From assembly GCA_034667465.1 (NCBI GenBank), contig JAXDJV010000003.1, positions 62,001 through 126,000 of the forward strand: a stretch of 64,000 bases of DNA, read 5' to 3'. Both the position numbers and the translations under genes were made by a program. The notes beneath the pieces were generated by a model. That model ran no database searches and was not told the origin of the DNA. It saw only the letters and a list, made by a program, of their open reading frames with translations. Positions 33,676 through 43,613 of the stretch are shown in pieces. This DNA comes from JAOBAU01 sp034667465. GTDB taxonomy: Bacteria; Acidobacteriota; Thermoanaerobaculia; Gp7-AA8. Positions within the stretch are counted from its first letter, which is position 1. Every line of letters starts with the position of its first letter.

Positions 33676-35658
33676 ATGAAGCACCAGTCGATCCGTCGCG
33701 TCCTCGTGGCCGCGGCTCTCTTCGTCACCACCGCTTTAACGGCACTCGCCGATCTTCCGCCGCTCCTGCCGCGCGAAACGCTGTTCGGAAATCCGGAACG
33801 CACCAGCCCGCGACTCTCGCCTGACGGCAAGCGGCTCGCGTGGATCTCCCCCGACAAGAAAAACGTCCTGCAGGTGTGGGTGAAAACCATCGGCACCAAC
33901 GACGACAAAGTCGTGACCGCCGACAAGAAACGCGGCATCCGCCAGTACTTCTGGGCGGAAGACAACAAGACGCTGCTGTACGTCCAGGACAACGACGGCG
34001 ACGAGAACTTCCACGTCTACGGCGCGAACCTCGACGACGGCACCGTGCGCGACTTCACGCCGATCCAGGGCGTGCGCGCAGGCGTGATCTCGTCGGAACC
34101 GGAGATGCCGGACACGCTGCTCGTGCAGATGAATGCGCGCGACAAGCGGCTGTTCGACGTCTATCGCCTGACGCTCTCGACCGGCGCACTCGTCCTCGAC
34201 ACGAAGAACCCGGGCGACGTCGCCGGCTTCGCTGCCGACAGGAACATGGTCATCCGCGGCGCGCAGGTCGTGACGCCGGACGGCGGCACCGAGATCCGCC
34301 TGCTGCAGAACGGCGAGTGGAAGAGCTGGCTGAAAGCGCCGCAGACCGAGATCCTCAACCTCGCCGACTTCTCGCCGGACGGCAAGTCGGTAGTGATCGT
34401 CTCGTCGATCGGCCGCGATACCGCGGCGCTCGTGTCGCGCGACATCGAGACGGGCGCGGAAAAAGTTCTCGCCTCGTCTGATGAATCAGATGCCGGCGGC
34501 GTCGTACAGAACCCGGTCACGCACGCCATCCAGGCGGTGTCGTTCGATCCGGGTCGCCGCACCTGGACGATTCTCGATCCGTCGATCAAGGCAGACTGGG
34601 ACGCGCTCGCGAAAGTCGCACCGGGCGACTTCAACATCGTCAATCGCGATCGCGCCGATCAGACGTGGCTCGTGTCGTACTCGGCGGACGTCGCGCCGGC
34701 GAAGTTCTACTCGTACGACCGCGCCACGAAGAAGGGAACGTTCCTTTTCAGCGCGCGGCCGAAGCTCGACGGCGTGGTGCTGTCGTCGATGCAGTCGGTG
34801 ACGATCCCGAGTCGCGACGGACTGAAACTCCATTCGTATCTCACGCTCCCGGCCGGTCTTCCGCCGAAGAACCTGCCGATGGTGCTCTTCGTTCACGGCG
34901 GACCGTGGGGCCGCGATACGTGGGGTTACAGCGGCACTTCGCAGTGGCTCGCCAATCGCGGCTACGCGGTGCTGCAGGTGAACTTCCGCGCGTCGACCGG
35001 CTTCGGGAAGAAGTTCCTCAACGCCGGCGACCGGCAGTGGGGCCTGAAGATGCACGACGACCTGATTGATGCCGTGAACTGGGCGGTCAAGCAGGGCTAC
35101 GCCGATCCGAAGCGCGTCTCCATCATGGGCGGCTCGTACGGCGGATACGCAACGCTGGCCGGCCTCACCTTCACGCCGGACGTCTTCGCCTGCGGCGTCG
35201 ATATCGTCGGGCCGTCGAACCTGAAGACGCTGATCGGCTCGATCCCGCCATACTGGAAACCGCAGCGCGCGCAGTTCGACGTGCGCATGGGCAACGTCGA
35301 CGATCCGAAGGATGCGGAGCTGGTGAAGAACGCCTCGCCGCTTTTCCGCGCGAACCAGATCAAGCGTCCGCTGCTGATCGGTCAGGGAGCGAACGATCCG
35401 CGCGTGAACGTGGCGGAGGCGGAGCAGATCGTCAGCGCCATCGAGAAGAACAACGGTTCCGTGACGTACGTGCTCTATCCGGATGAAGGACACGGCTTCG
35501 CGCGTCCCGAGAACAACATCGATTTCAACGCGCGCGCGGAAGCGTTCCTCGCGAACTGCCTCGGCGGCCGTTTCGAGCCGCTGGCCGGCGAGAGGAATCC
35601 CGGTTCGACCGCGGTCGTGAAAGTCGTCACGCCGAAGTCGCCGAGCGGCGGCAAGTAA
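33676..35658 (+). CDS. Secreted S9-family (prolyl oligopeptidase-type) peptidase
   Basis: A 660-residue protein. A signal peptide (VLVAAALFVTTALTALAD) is followed by a beta-propeller-like domain (about 35-380) and an alpha/beta-hydrolase domain. The catalytic Ser is in GGSYGGYA, Asp in GANDPRVNVAEA and His in YPDEGHGFARPEN. It degrades oligopeptides in the periplasm. ATG 33676 follows AAGGAGA at a good distance. The stop is 3 bases from the convergent TonB-domain gene. Confidence 0.92.
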   Translation: MKHQSIRRVLVAAALFVTTALTALADLPPLLPRETLFGNPERTSPRLSPDGKRLAWISPDKKNVLQVWVKTIGTNDDKVVTADKKRGIRQYFWAEDNKTLLYVQDNDGDENFHVYGANLDDGTVRDFTPIQGVRAGVISSEPEMPDTLLVQMNARDKRLFDVYRLTLSTGALVLDTKNPGDVAGFAADRNMVIRGAQVVTPDGGTEIRLLQNGEWKSWLKAPQTEILNLADFSPDGKSVVIVSSIGRDTAALVSRDIETGAEKVLASSDESDAGGVVQNPVTHAIQAVSFDPGRRTWTILDPSIKADWDALAKVAPGDFNIVNRDRADQTWLVSYSADVAPAKFYSYDRATKKGTFLFSARPKLDGVVLSSMQSVTIPSRDGLKLHSYLTLPAGLPPKNLPMVLFVHGGPWGRDTWGYSGTSQWLANRGYAVLQVNFRASTGFGKKFLNAGDRQWGLKMHDDLIDAVNWAVKQGYADPKRVSIMGGSYGGYATLAGLTFTPDVFACGVDIVGPSNLKTLIGSIPPYWKPQRAQFDVRMGNVDDPKDAELVKNASPLFRANQIKRPLLIGQGANDPRVNVAEAEQIVSAIEKNNGSVTYVLYPDEGHGFARPENNIDFNARAEAFLANCLGGRFEPLAGERNPGSTAVVKVVTPKSPSGGK

Positions 35659-35661
35659 GTT

Positions 35662-36396
35662 TCATCGAGGGGGCGCCGGCGCCGTGCCGGCGTCCCCGTC
35701 TTTCTTCGGCTCTTTGAGCTTGAAGTTGATCGTCAGGTTGAAGATGACGTCGACCGGATCTCCATTCAGCGTCGCCGGGCGGAACGTCCACTGTCGCACC
35801 GCGTCGACGGCCGCCTGATCGAGGCCGAACGGCAGCGGCTTCAACACCTCGACGTTGCTGACGTGTCCCGTCCGATCGATGATCGCTTCGAGGATGACGA
35901 TGCCGCTGATGCGACTCGCGAGCGCTTCGGCCGTGTAAATCGGCTCGACGCGATTGACGACCACCGGTGCTTTCACGTCACCGCCAACGCGAAACGGCGC
36001 GTCCTGTCGTGGCCGGATCAGCGTCTCGTACGTTTGTTTCACGAGCCGCCAGCGCTTCTTCTCCATCCGAAACGTCATGACGCCGGCACCCGATTCGACG
36101 CCGCCAACAACGATCCGCTTCATCACCCGATAGCGGACGACGGTCTGTCCTCCCTCGCGGCGCGGCGCCTCGAACCGGAACGCGGCCTTCGCGAAGCCGA
36201 GGTTGTTGGGATGAAGGAGCAGACCCTCGAACTCCGCGGGAGTGATGCGCATCGCCTCATGTTTCTCCGGCACGACCGCGCCGGCGACGAGCACACGCTG
36301 CAACGGATAAAGAACATCGAGCGCGGCATCGATGACGTTCGCGTGCGCGACGTTCGCGAAGAGAAGCAGAAGCAGCACCGCGGCCCCGGATCGCAT
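35662..36396 (-). CDS. Secreted protein with TonB C-terminal domain
   Basis: A 244-residue protein. A signal peptide (AAVLLLLLFANVAHA) is followed by a middle region of unknown fold (about 25-130) and a TonB C-terminal domain: VNRVEPIYTAEALASRISGI, VILEAIIDRTGHVSNVEVLK, AAVDAVRQWTFRPA. There is no N-terminal anchor helix of the ordinary TonB type beyond the cleavable-looking leader, so it may be a periplasmic TonB-fold protein rather than an energy transducer. The 3' end includes a strong GC hairpin (about 35670-35697). Confidence 0.85.
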   Translation of the reverse strand: MRSGAAVLLLLLFANVAHANVIDAALDVLYPLQRVLVAGAVVPEKHEAMRITPAEFEGLLLHPNNLGFAKAAFRFEAPRREGGQTVVRYRVMKRIVVGGVESGAGVMTFRMEKKRWRLVKQTYETLIRPRQDAPFRVGGDVKAPVVVNRVEPIYTAEALASRISGIVILEAIIDRTGHVSNVEVLKPLPFGLDQAAVDAVRQWTFRPATLNGDPVDVIFNLTINFKLKEPKKDGDAGTAPAPPR

Positions 36397-36447
36397 CGCA
36401 TCAGTTTGCTACAATCCGCGCCCACTTCTAAGAGGAGCTTCACGAAA

Positions 36448-37506
36448 ATGGCCAGCAAAACCATCGTGCACGTCGTCGGCACCGGCACCATCGGCGAGCC
36501 GCTCATCGGTCTTTTCACCGACTTCAAAGAGAAGTGGGGGATCGACGAGGTCACGTTCCACAAGCGAACGCCGAACGTCGATGACCGCTCCACGGTCGAG
36601 CACCTCATCAATCGCGGCGCAAAGCTCTCCGTCGACGAGCAGGCTCGCGACGAGTTCGCGCTCCTCGGGCATCGCGTGTCGTTCACGACTGAAGAAGCGC
36701 TCGAGCGCGCCACGGTCGTCGTCGATTGCACGCCGGCCGGCAACGACAACAAAGCGAAATACTACGAGCGGATGAAGGGGCCGAAAGGCTTCCTCGCGCA
36801 GGGCTCAGAGTTCGGCTTCGGCCGGCCGTACGCGCGCGGGATCAATGATGAAGTGCAGTCGCCCGACGAGCGCTTCGTGCAGATCGTTTCCTGCAACACG
36901 CACAACATCTCCGTGCTCCTGAAAACGATCGCCGAGAAAGATGGAAAGATCGATCTCGTCGCCGGCCGCTTCGTCTGCATGCGCCGCGCGAACGACGTCT
37001 CAGACACGAAGTCGTTCATCGCCGCGCCGCAGGCCGGCAAGCACGACGATCCGGAGTTCGGCACGCATCACGCGCGCGACGCCTATCACCTCTTCGCCAC
37101 CACCGGACAGAAGCTCAACCTCTTCTCCTCGGCGATCAAACTGAACACGCAGTACATGCACACGCTCTGGTTCGACCTCGAGCTCGGCCACGACACCAGC
37201 GCTGAAGAGGTGAAGGCTTCGCTCCGCAACAACGCGCGCGTCGCCGTGACGAACAAGCGTCACGTGAACCAGATCTTTTCGTTCGGCCGCGACCACGGCT
37301 ACTTCGGCCGGATCCTCTCGCAGACGGTCGTGCCGACCTCGACGATTGCGGTTCCGACGCCGCGAAAAGTGGTCGGCTTCTGCTACACGCCGCAGGACGG
37401 AAACTCGCTGCTGTCGTCGATCGCCGCGACGCTCCGCTTCCTCGACGAAACGAAGCTGAACGACAACCTGGAAGTGCTCCGGCCGTACATGTTCCGAGAG
37501 ATTTGA
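36448..37506 (+). CDS. Type II (archaeal-type) glyceraldehyde-3-phosphate dehydrogenase
   Basis: A 352-residue protein. A Rossmann start (HVVGTGTIGEPLIGLF) is followed by the catalytic-Cys region IVSCNTHNISVLLKTI and a central domain containing HHARDAYHLFATT. The pattern fits the archaeal type II GAPDH group rather than the usual bacterial type I enzyme, whose SCTTNCLAP motif is absent. It would interconvert glyceraldehyde-3-phosphate and 1,3-bisphosphoglycerate. ATG 36448 follows AGGAG. A related dehydrogenase of unknown substrate is possible. Confidence 0.7.
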   Translation: MASKTIVHVVGTGTIGEPLIGLFTDFKEKWGIDEVTFHKRTPNVDDRSTVEHLINRGAKLSVDEQARDEFALLGHRVSFTTEEALERATVVVDCTPAGNDNKAKYYERMKGPKGFLAQGSEFGFGRPYARGINDEVQSPDERFVQIVSCNTHNISVLLKTIAEKDGKIDLVAGRFVCMRRANDVSDTKSFIAAPQAGKHDDPEFGTHHARDAYHLFATTGQKLNLFSSAIKLNTQYMHTLWFDLELGHDTSAEEVKASLRNNARVAVTNKRHVNQIFSFGRDHGYFGRILSQTVVPTSTIAVPTPRKVVGFCYTPQDGNSLLSSIAATLRFLDETKLNDNLEVLRPYMFREI

Positions 37507-37551
37507 GCGGCGCGCGGGCCCGCTCGCGCGCTGTGCTAGAGTCCCGCCTTT

Positions 37552-38397
37552 ATGGCCTGGTTCCGCAAAGAAAAGAAGCCGATGGAGGCGGTCGAGAAGC
37601 AGACCGCGATTCCGGAAGGTCTCTGGGTCAAGTGCGACGACTGCAAAGAGATCGTCTATCGGAAGGAAGTCGAGCAGAACTTCCATTGCTGCCCGAAGTG
37701 CAACTTCCACTTTCGCATCGACGCGCGCGAGCGTCTCGAGATGCTGTTCGATGACGGCTCGTACAAAGAGTTCGCGACGAACATCCGCTCCGGCGATCCG
37801 CTGGAGTTCCGCGACACGAAGCGTTACCGCGACCGGCTGAAGGTTTATCAACAGCGCGTCGGCGGGACCGACGCCGTGGTCTGCGCGGAAGGAAAACTGG
37901 AAGGCGACCCGGTCGTCGTCTGCGCGATGGAGTACAAGTTCATGGGCGGCTCGATGGGCTCGGTCGTCGGCGAAAAGATCACGCTCGCCGCCGAACGTGC
38001 ACTCGACAAGAAAGAGCCGCTGATCGTCGTCTCCTGTTCCGGCGGCGCGCGCATGCAGGAAGGAATCCTTTCGCTGATGCAGATGGCGAAGATCTCCGCC
38101 GCGCTGGCGCGACTCGCAGAAGCGGGACTGCCGTACATCTCAGTGCTCACCGATCCGACCACCGGCGGCGTCACCGCGTCCTACGCAATGCTCGGCGATC
38201 TCAACATCGCGGAACCGAAAGCGCTCATCGGCTTCGCCGGCCCGCGCGTGATCGAACAGACGATCCGCCAGACACTCCCGGAAGGCTTCCAGACCGCCGA
38301 GTTCCTCGTCGAGCACGGGATGGTTGATCTCATCACCACGCGGGCGGAGATGAAGCCAACCATCGCGCGATTCCTCAGCATCTTCGCGCCCGCGTGA
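37552..38397 (+). CDS. accD: Acetyl-CoA carboxylase carboxyltransferase subunit beta
   Basis: A 281-residue protein. It has an N-terminal Cys4 zinc ribbon (WVKCDDCKEIV and HCCPKC), then the carboxyltransferase crotonase-fold core with EYKFMGGSMGSVVGEK, SGGARMQEG, PTTGGVTAS and GFAGPRVIEQT. With AccA it transfers the carboxyl group from biotin to acetyl-CoA to make malonyl-CoA. It is followed after one base by the heptamer hairpin and folC, the conserved accD-folC order. Confidence 0.97.
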   Translation: MAWFRKEKKPMEAVEKQTAIPEGLWVKCDDCKEIVYRKEVEQNFHCCPKCNFHFRIDARERLEMLFDDGSYKEFATNIRSGDPLEFRDTKRYRDRLKVYQQRVGGTDAVVCAEGKLEGDPVVVCAMEYKFMGGSMGSVVGEKITLAAERALDKKEPLIVVSCSGGARMQEGILSLMQMAKISAALARLAEAGLPYISVLTDPTTGGVTASYAMLGDLNIAEPKALIGFAGPRVIEQTIRQTLPEGFQTAEFLVEHGMVDLITTRAEMKPTIARFLSIFAPA

Positions 38398-38398
38398 G

Positions 38399-38480
38399 GT
38401 GCTGAGTGCAGAGTGCAGAGTGCTGAGTCCCGGCCCCCCGTCGTCCTCCGACTCAGCACTCAGCACTCAGCACTCAGCAC
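38399..38480. repeat. Heptamer hairpin element B (4 x 7 / 26-nt spacer / 4 x 7)
   Basis: The left arm (38399-38426) is four units: GTGCTGA, two GTGCAGA and GTGCTGA. The right arm (38453-38480) is four perfect TCAGCAC units, the inverse of GTGCTGA. The spacer begins GTC and ends GAC, extending the stem. It lies between accD and folC and is apparently translated as the folC N-terminus. Confidence 0.92.
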
Positions 38481-39637
38481 TTGGCTATCTTGAATCATTA
38501 CAAGGCTCCGGAATCCGCCCCGGCCTCGGCCGTATCCGGGCGCTGCTGCGCGCACTCGGTCGTCCCGAACGCGCGTATCCGTCGATCATCGTCGCCGGCA
38601 CAAACGGCAAAGGCTCGACCTCGGCGACGCTCGCTTCGATCCTCAACGCTTCCGGCTATCGCACCGCGCATTACACGTCGCCGCATCTCGTCGACATTCG
38701 CGAGCGATGGGTCATTGGCGGCGAGCCGATCGATGACGCGACGCTCATCGAGTCAATCGAACGTCTGCGCGCGGCGGCGGAGAAGAGCGGCATCGAGCCG
38801 ACGTACTTCGAAGCGCTGACGATCGTGGCGTTCATCGCCTTCGCGATCGCGAAGTGCGACATCGCGGTGCTCGAAGTCGGGATGGGCGGACGGCTCGACG
38901 CGACGAACGTCGTCCGTCCGATCGCCGCGCTGATCACGCCGATCGGTTTCGATCACACCGAATACCTCGGCAATACGATTCGAAAGATCGCCGCCGAAAA
39001 AGCGGGCGTCATTCATCGCGGCGCGATCGCGCTGACTTCCGATCGCGATCCGGTCGTGATCGATGTCATTCGCCGCCGCGCCGCGAAGTTCGGCGCGCCG
39101 CTGATCGTCGTTGACGGCGAGCACGACACGCCGCTGCGCGGTGCGTTTCAGCGACGCAACGCCGCACTCGCGGTGCGCGCCGCGGAGGAGTTGATGGAAC
39201 GGATGCCGAAGATCACGCGGCAGTCGATCGAACGCGGCGTCGCGGAGACGCGATGGCGCGGACGGCTCGAGCGAATGCTCATCGATGACAAAGAAGTCTG
39301 GATCGACGGCGGCCACAACGCGCACGCTGCACTAGCCATCGCGGAGTTCATCGCGTCCGACATCGCCGCGCCGCGCACGCTCGTCTTCGGAATCATGCGC
39401 GACAAAGATGTGCGCGACGTCGTCGGCATTCTCTTTCCGCTCTTCGATGAGGTCATCGTCACCGAGCCGTATCCGCCGCGGTCGCTGACGGTCGAAGAGC
39501 TGCGCGAGCTCGCGCCGCATGCGATTGCGGAACGCGAGCCGAAAGCAGCGATCGATCGCGCTCTACGCGGCAGCAGCCGGAGCGTCGTCATCGCCGGCTC
39601 GCTCTATCTCGCGGGAGCCGCGATCGAGCAGCTCTAA
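38399..39637 (+). CDS. folC: Folylpolyglutamate/dihydrofolate synthase FolC
   Basis: Up to 412 residues. The Mur-ligase-like ATP-binding signature is IIVAGTNGKGSTSATLASIL, followed by YTSPHLVDIRERW, EVGMGGRLDATN, GFDHTEYLG and IDGGHNAHAA. It adds glutamate to folates. The conserved region begins at about 38484 (GYLESLQGSGIRPG). The only in-frame starts are GTG 38399 and GTG 38420, both inside the left arm of the heptamer hairpin, so 20-27 N-terminal residues are repeat-encoded. GTG 38399 is one base after the accD stop, suiting reinitiation. It overlaps the convergent gene by 75 bases. Confidence 0.9.
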   Translation: MLSAECRVLSPGPPSSSDSALSTQHSALGYLESLQGSGIRPGLGRIRALLRALGRPERAYPSIIVAGTNGKGSTSATLASILNASGYRTAHYTSPHLVDIRERWVIGGEPIDDATLIESIERLRAAAEKSGIEPTYFEALTIVAFIAFAIAKCDIAVLEVGMGGRLDATNVVRPIAALITPIGFDHTEYLGNTIRKIAAEKAGVIHRGAIALTSDRDPVVIDVIRRRAAKFGAPLIVVDGEHDTPLRGAFQRRNAALAVRAAEELMERMPKITRQSIERGVAETRWRGRLERMLIDDKEVWIDGGHNAHAALAIAEFIASDIAAPRTLVFGIMRDKDVRDVVGILFPLFDEVIVTEPYPPRSLTVEELRELAPHAIAEREPKAAIDRALRGSSRSVVIAGSLYLAGAAIEQL

Positions 39638-41350
39638 CAGCGCCGCGGTCACGAGTAACGTCGAGAAAAGCCACGCAATCGCGATGGCTGTGCGGTGACG
39701 TCCGAAGCGAAGCGTGACGTGCGTCTCCCCTGCCGGGACGATGACGCCGAGCCGATCGAGATCGAGCGGAACGGTTTGCAACGCACCGGCATCCCACGCG
39801 CGAAAGTATGCTTCGTTCACGAAGAGCAGCGCCGGTTGCGATGACGTGACACCGATCTCCAGCGACTGCGGCTTCTCGATGAACGACGTCACTCGCGCGT
39901 CAGGCGGCGACGTGAAACTCATCGGCGCGACCGCGGTCGTCCGTTCGTCGAACGAGGTTGCTTCGATCGTGTTCACCGCTTCGGGGACGCTGCGCACGGC
40001 GATCGTCCGCGGCACGATGAATGCGCGCGGCAGACCGTTGACGCCCGCGATCCGCAGCCACCGCTTGTTGCTCGTCGTCATGTATCGCTCCCATGCGATG
40101 CGCGACATGAGCGAAAACATCCCGTCGGGTGAACGGTCGACCGCGAAATGACGACCGGCGGTCGCGCCAAAGAGCGCCTCGCGTCGCGTCGCGCGCATTC
40201 GGTATTCGACGCGATGCGATGGCGGGACGCCATCCATCGGAAGCTGAAAGACGCGTGCCGGCTGCGCCGGTGGCACGCGATACGGCGCGAACCAGTCGAG
40301 CGGAATCGTGAGCAACGCGACGATCGTCAGCGGCACGAGCGTCACCCATCGCCAGACGCGATTCGTCAGCAGCGGCGCGGCGAGCACGACGATCGCGACC
40401 GTCATCGGAAGCACAAACTTTTCCGGGAAGCGAACAATCCGAATCGCAGGCAGCGCTTCCACGAGCCACTTCACGATCGGATTGAACTCGCCGAGCGCGA
40501 GGAAAAGCATCGTCCACGCGATCGCGGTGTAGCGCGAGCGGCGAAACAACGCGGCGATCGCAATCACGCCGATGAAGATCGAGAGAAAGAGAAACGGCTC
40601 GCCGAAGTCGCGGTGATAGAGCAGCGGCCCGATGAACAACTCGGTAAGCCGCAGCGGCGGCAGCGACGCATTGAGGACCGTCCGCGCGGAGTACCCGTGC
40701 GCACGTTCCACTTCTTTCGCGATTTCGGCGTATGCGATGAGCTGCGGCAACGCGATGACGATTGCGATCGGAATTGCGAGCAGCAGCCGCGGCGGCACGC
40801 GAGGCAGGAGCAGAATCGCCACCGCGATCGCCGCTCCGAGCACCGTCACCGGCTCGCCCGCCAGCGCGAGCAGTCCGAATGCGAGCCCCAGTTTCACCGG
40901 CGATCTTCGTTCCGCCGCCAGCAGCGCGAAAGGGATCAGCGCAACAGCAGTGACCATGTTGTAAAACGCGGTCGCCGAGATCGCCACACCGCTTAGCGCA
41001 TAGACCCACGCCGCCGCATTCGATTTCGTCAGCGCGCGCATCGCCAGCCAGCCGAGGGCGAGATGAATCAGGAAGTGAAGGTTGAACGCGACGTGCGCCG
41101 GCAGGAACAGGTAGAGCACGTTGTCGGGATAGAACGACAGCGTGTTCGGATTGCCGGCCAGCGGCTGGCCGCCGCCGTCGAAGAAGTTCCAGTACGGCAC
41201 TTCGCCGGCGCGCCAGAGTTGCTGCGAGATGACCTTGATCGGGTAGTGCGTCGCGAAGTTGTCGCGATAGAAGAAGAATCCGAACGTCGAGATCGCGATG
41301 GCGGCGAGGAGCACCGTAACCGCGGCAGCCACCTTCGTCGCGTTCTTCAT
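39563..41350 (-). CDS. YfhO-like polytopic membrane protein
   Basis: A 595-residue protein. About ten to twelve membrane helices are followed by a C-terminal soluble and beta-rich region with a last helix near 565-585. Near the N-terminus, GEVPYWNFFDGGGQPLAGNP followed by NTLSFYPDNVLYLFLP is the extracytoplasmic loop pattern shared by YfhO-type proteins and GT-C glycosyltransferases. It probably transfers a sugar from a polyprenyl-phosphate donor to an envelope polymer. ATG 41350 is the first plausible start. The C-terminal 75 bases overlap folC in antisense. A paralogue is encoded at 45940. Confidence 0.78.
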   Translation of the reverse strand: MKNATKVAAAVTVLLAAIAISTFGFFFYRDNFATHYPIKVISQQLWRAGEVPYWNFFDGGGQPLAGNPNTLSFYPDNVLYLFLPAHVAFNLHFLIHLALGWLAMRALTKSNAAAWVYALSGVAISATAFYNMVTAVALIPFALLAAERRSPVKLGLAFGLLALAGEPVTVLGAAIAVAILLLPRVPPRLLLAIPIAIVIALPQLIAYAEIAKEVERAHGYSARTVLNASLPPLRLTELFIGPLLYHRDFGEPFLFLSIFIGVIAIAALFRRSRYTAIAWTMLFLALGEFNPIVKWLVEALPAIRIVRFPEKFVLPMTVAIVVLAAPLLTNRVWRWVTLVPLTIVALLTIPLDWFAPYRVPPAQPARVFQLPMDGVPPSHRVEYRMRATRREALFGATAGRHFAVDRSPDGMFSLMSRIAWERYMTTSNKRWLRIAGVNGLPRAFIVPRTIAVRSVPEAVNTIEATSFDERTTAVAPMSFTSPPDARVTSFIEKPQSLEIGVTSSQPALLFVNEAYFRAWDAGALQTVPLDLDRLGVIVPAGETHVTLRFGRHRTAIAIAWLFSTLLVTAALLELLDRGSREIERAGDDDAPAAAA

Positions 41351-41394
41351 CCGGCGCGGACATTGTAAGATCGCCGTTTCAGGAGAAACCAGCA

Positions 41395-42678
<1,284 letters not shown>

Positions 42679-42695
42679 TTTACGAGGAGGTAAGC

Positions 42696-42842
42696 ATGTC
42701 ACTCAGAAATGGTGAGAAGGCGCGCGCGGGTATCGCGAAGAAGCGCCGCACCGCGCAGCGGGCAAAGGATCGCGTAGCACGCGCGGCCGCGGCCGGCGCG
42801 AAGCCGGAAGCGAAAGCCGAAAAGAAAGCCGCTGCAAAGTAG
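42696..42842 (+). CDS. Small Lys/Ala-rich basic protein (48 aa)
   Basis: A 48-residue protein beginning MSLRNGEKARAGIAKKRRTA and ending in a Lys/Ala-rich tail. An excellent ribosome-binding site (gaggagg) stands 5 bases upstream. The MSLRNGxK start followed by a KKRR-type helix is one I have seen in small basic proteins of acidobacteria. It probably binds nucleic acid or ribosomes, but that is inference. It lies between glyA and the siroheme gene with gaps of 17 and 12 bases, so the three are co-transcribed. Confidence 0.8.
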   Translation: MSLRNGEKARAGIAKKRRTAQRAKDRVARAAAAGAKPEAKAEKKAAAK

Positions 42843-42854
42843 AATGCGGCCCGC

Positions 42855-43547
42855 GTGGCCCGCAAAAAGTATCCGTATTACCCGATCTACATCGACATTG
42901 AAGATCGCGACGTGCTGATCGTCGGCGGCGGCGCGGTTTGCGCGCGCAAGGCCGAGACGATGATGAAGTACGGCGCGCGCGTCACGATCGTGTCGCCTGA
43001 GATCACGGACGAAATCGAGGAGTGGGAGCGTGCGGGGATGCTGTCGGTCACCCGCGCTCCTTACTCCGAGGCTGTGCTGGAAGGGCGATCAATCGTCATC
43101 GCATCGACGGATGACAAGTGCGTGAACGGACGCATCGCGCGCGACTGCAGACGGCGGCGCATTCCGGTGAACGTCGTCGACGTGACGCATCTCTGCGAGT
43201 TCATCGTGCCGGCGATCGTCGAGCAGGGCTCGGTGCAGATCGCGGTCTCGACCGGCGGCAAATCGCCGGCGCTTGCGCGGACGCTGAAGGAAGATCTGCA
43301 GCGCTTCGTCGGTCCCGAATACGCGGAAGTGAACGATCTCCTCGGCACACTGCGCAAGTCAGCGAAGAGCGTGCTGCCGACGGACGTTGACCGCAAACGT
43401 TTCTTCGACGGCATCATCGCCGCCGGGATTCTCGACATGCTTCGCGACGGACGACGGCGCGAGGCGTTCGAAGCGGTCGCGCGAGCGTGTGAAAGCGCGG
43501 GGGTGGAAGTGAGCGAGGCGTTGCGGGAAAAACTGCATGAGGCATGA
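42855..43547 (+). CDS. Precorrin-2 dehydrogenase / sirohydrochlorin ferrochelatase (CysG N-terminal type)
   Basis: A 230-residue protein. The N-terminal NAD-binding part has YPIYIDIEDRDVLIVGGGAV, ARKAETMMKYGARVTIVSP and IASTDDKCVN. The dimerisation part has VNVVDVTHLCEFIVPAIVEQ and VSTGGKSPALARTLKEDL. It oxidises precorrin-2 and inserts iron to make siroheme, the cofactor of sulfite and nitrite reductases. No methyltransferase domain is fused. GTG 42855 begins the conserved sequence. The stop codon is inside the first units of the heptamer hairpin at 43535. Confidence 0.92.
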   Translation: MARKKYPYYPIYIDIEDRDVLIVGGGAVCARKAETMMKYGARVTIVSPEITDEIEEWERAGMLSVTRAPYSEAVLEGRSIVIASTDDKCVNGRIARDCRRRRIPVNVVDVTHLCEFIVPAIVEQGSVQIAVSTGGKSPALARTLKEDLQRFVGPEYAEVNDLLGTLRKSAKSVLPTDVDRKRFFDGIIAAGILDMLRDGRRREAFEAVARACESAGVEVSEALREKLHEA

Positions 43548-43613
43548 GGTATGAGGCATGAGTGAACGCGGCGAAGCGTTTCGCACTCATGCCCCATTAC
43601 TCATGCCTCGTAC
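43535..43613. repeat. Heptamer hairpin element C (4 x 7 / 23-nt spacer / 4 x 7)
   Basis: The left arm (43535-43562) has units GCATGAG, GCATGAG, GTATGAG and GCATGAG. The right arm (43586-43613) has CTCATGC, CCCATTA, CTCATGC and CTCGTAC, the inverse with several mismatches. It lies between the siroheme gene, whose stop is inside the left arm, and the membrane-protein gene, whose candidate start codons (43558, 43603) are inside the arms. Confidence 0.85.
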
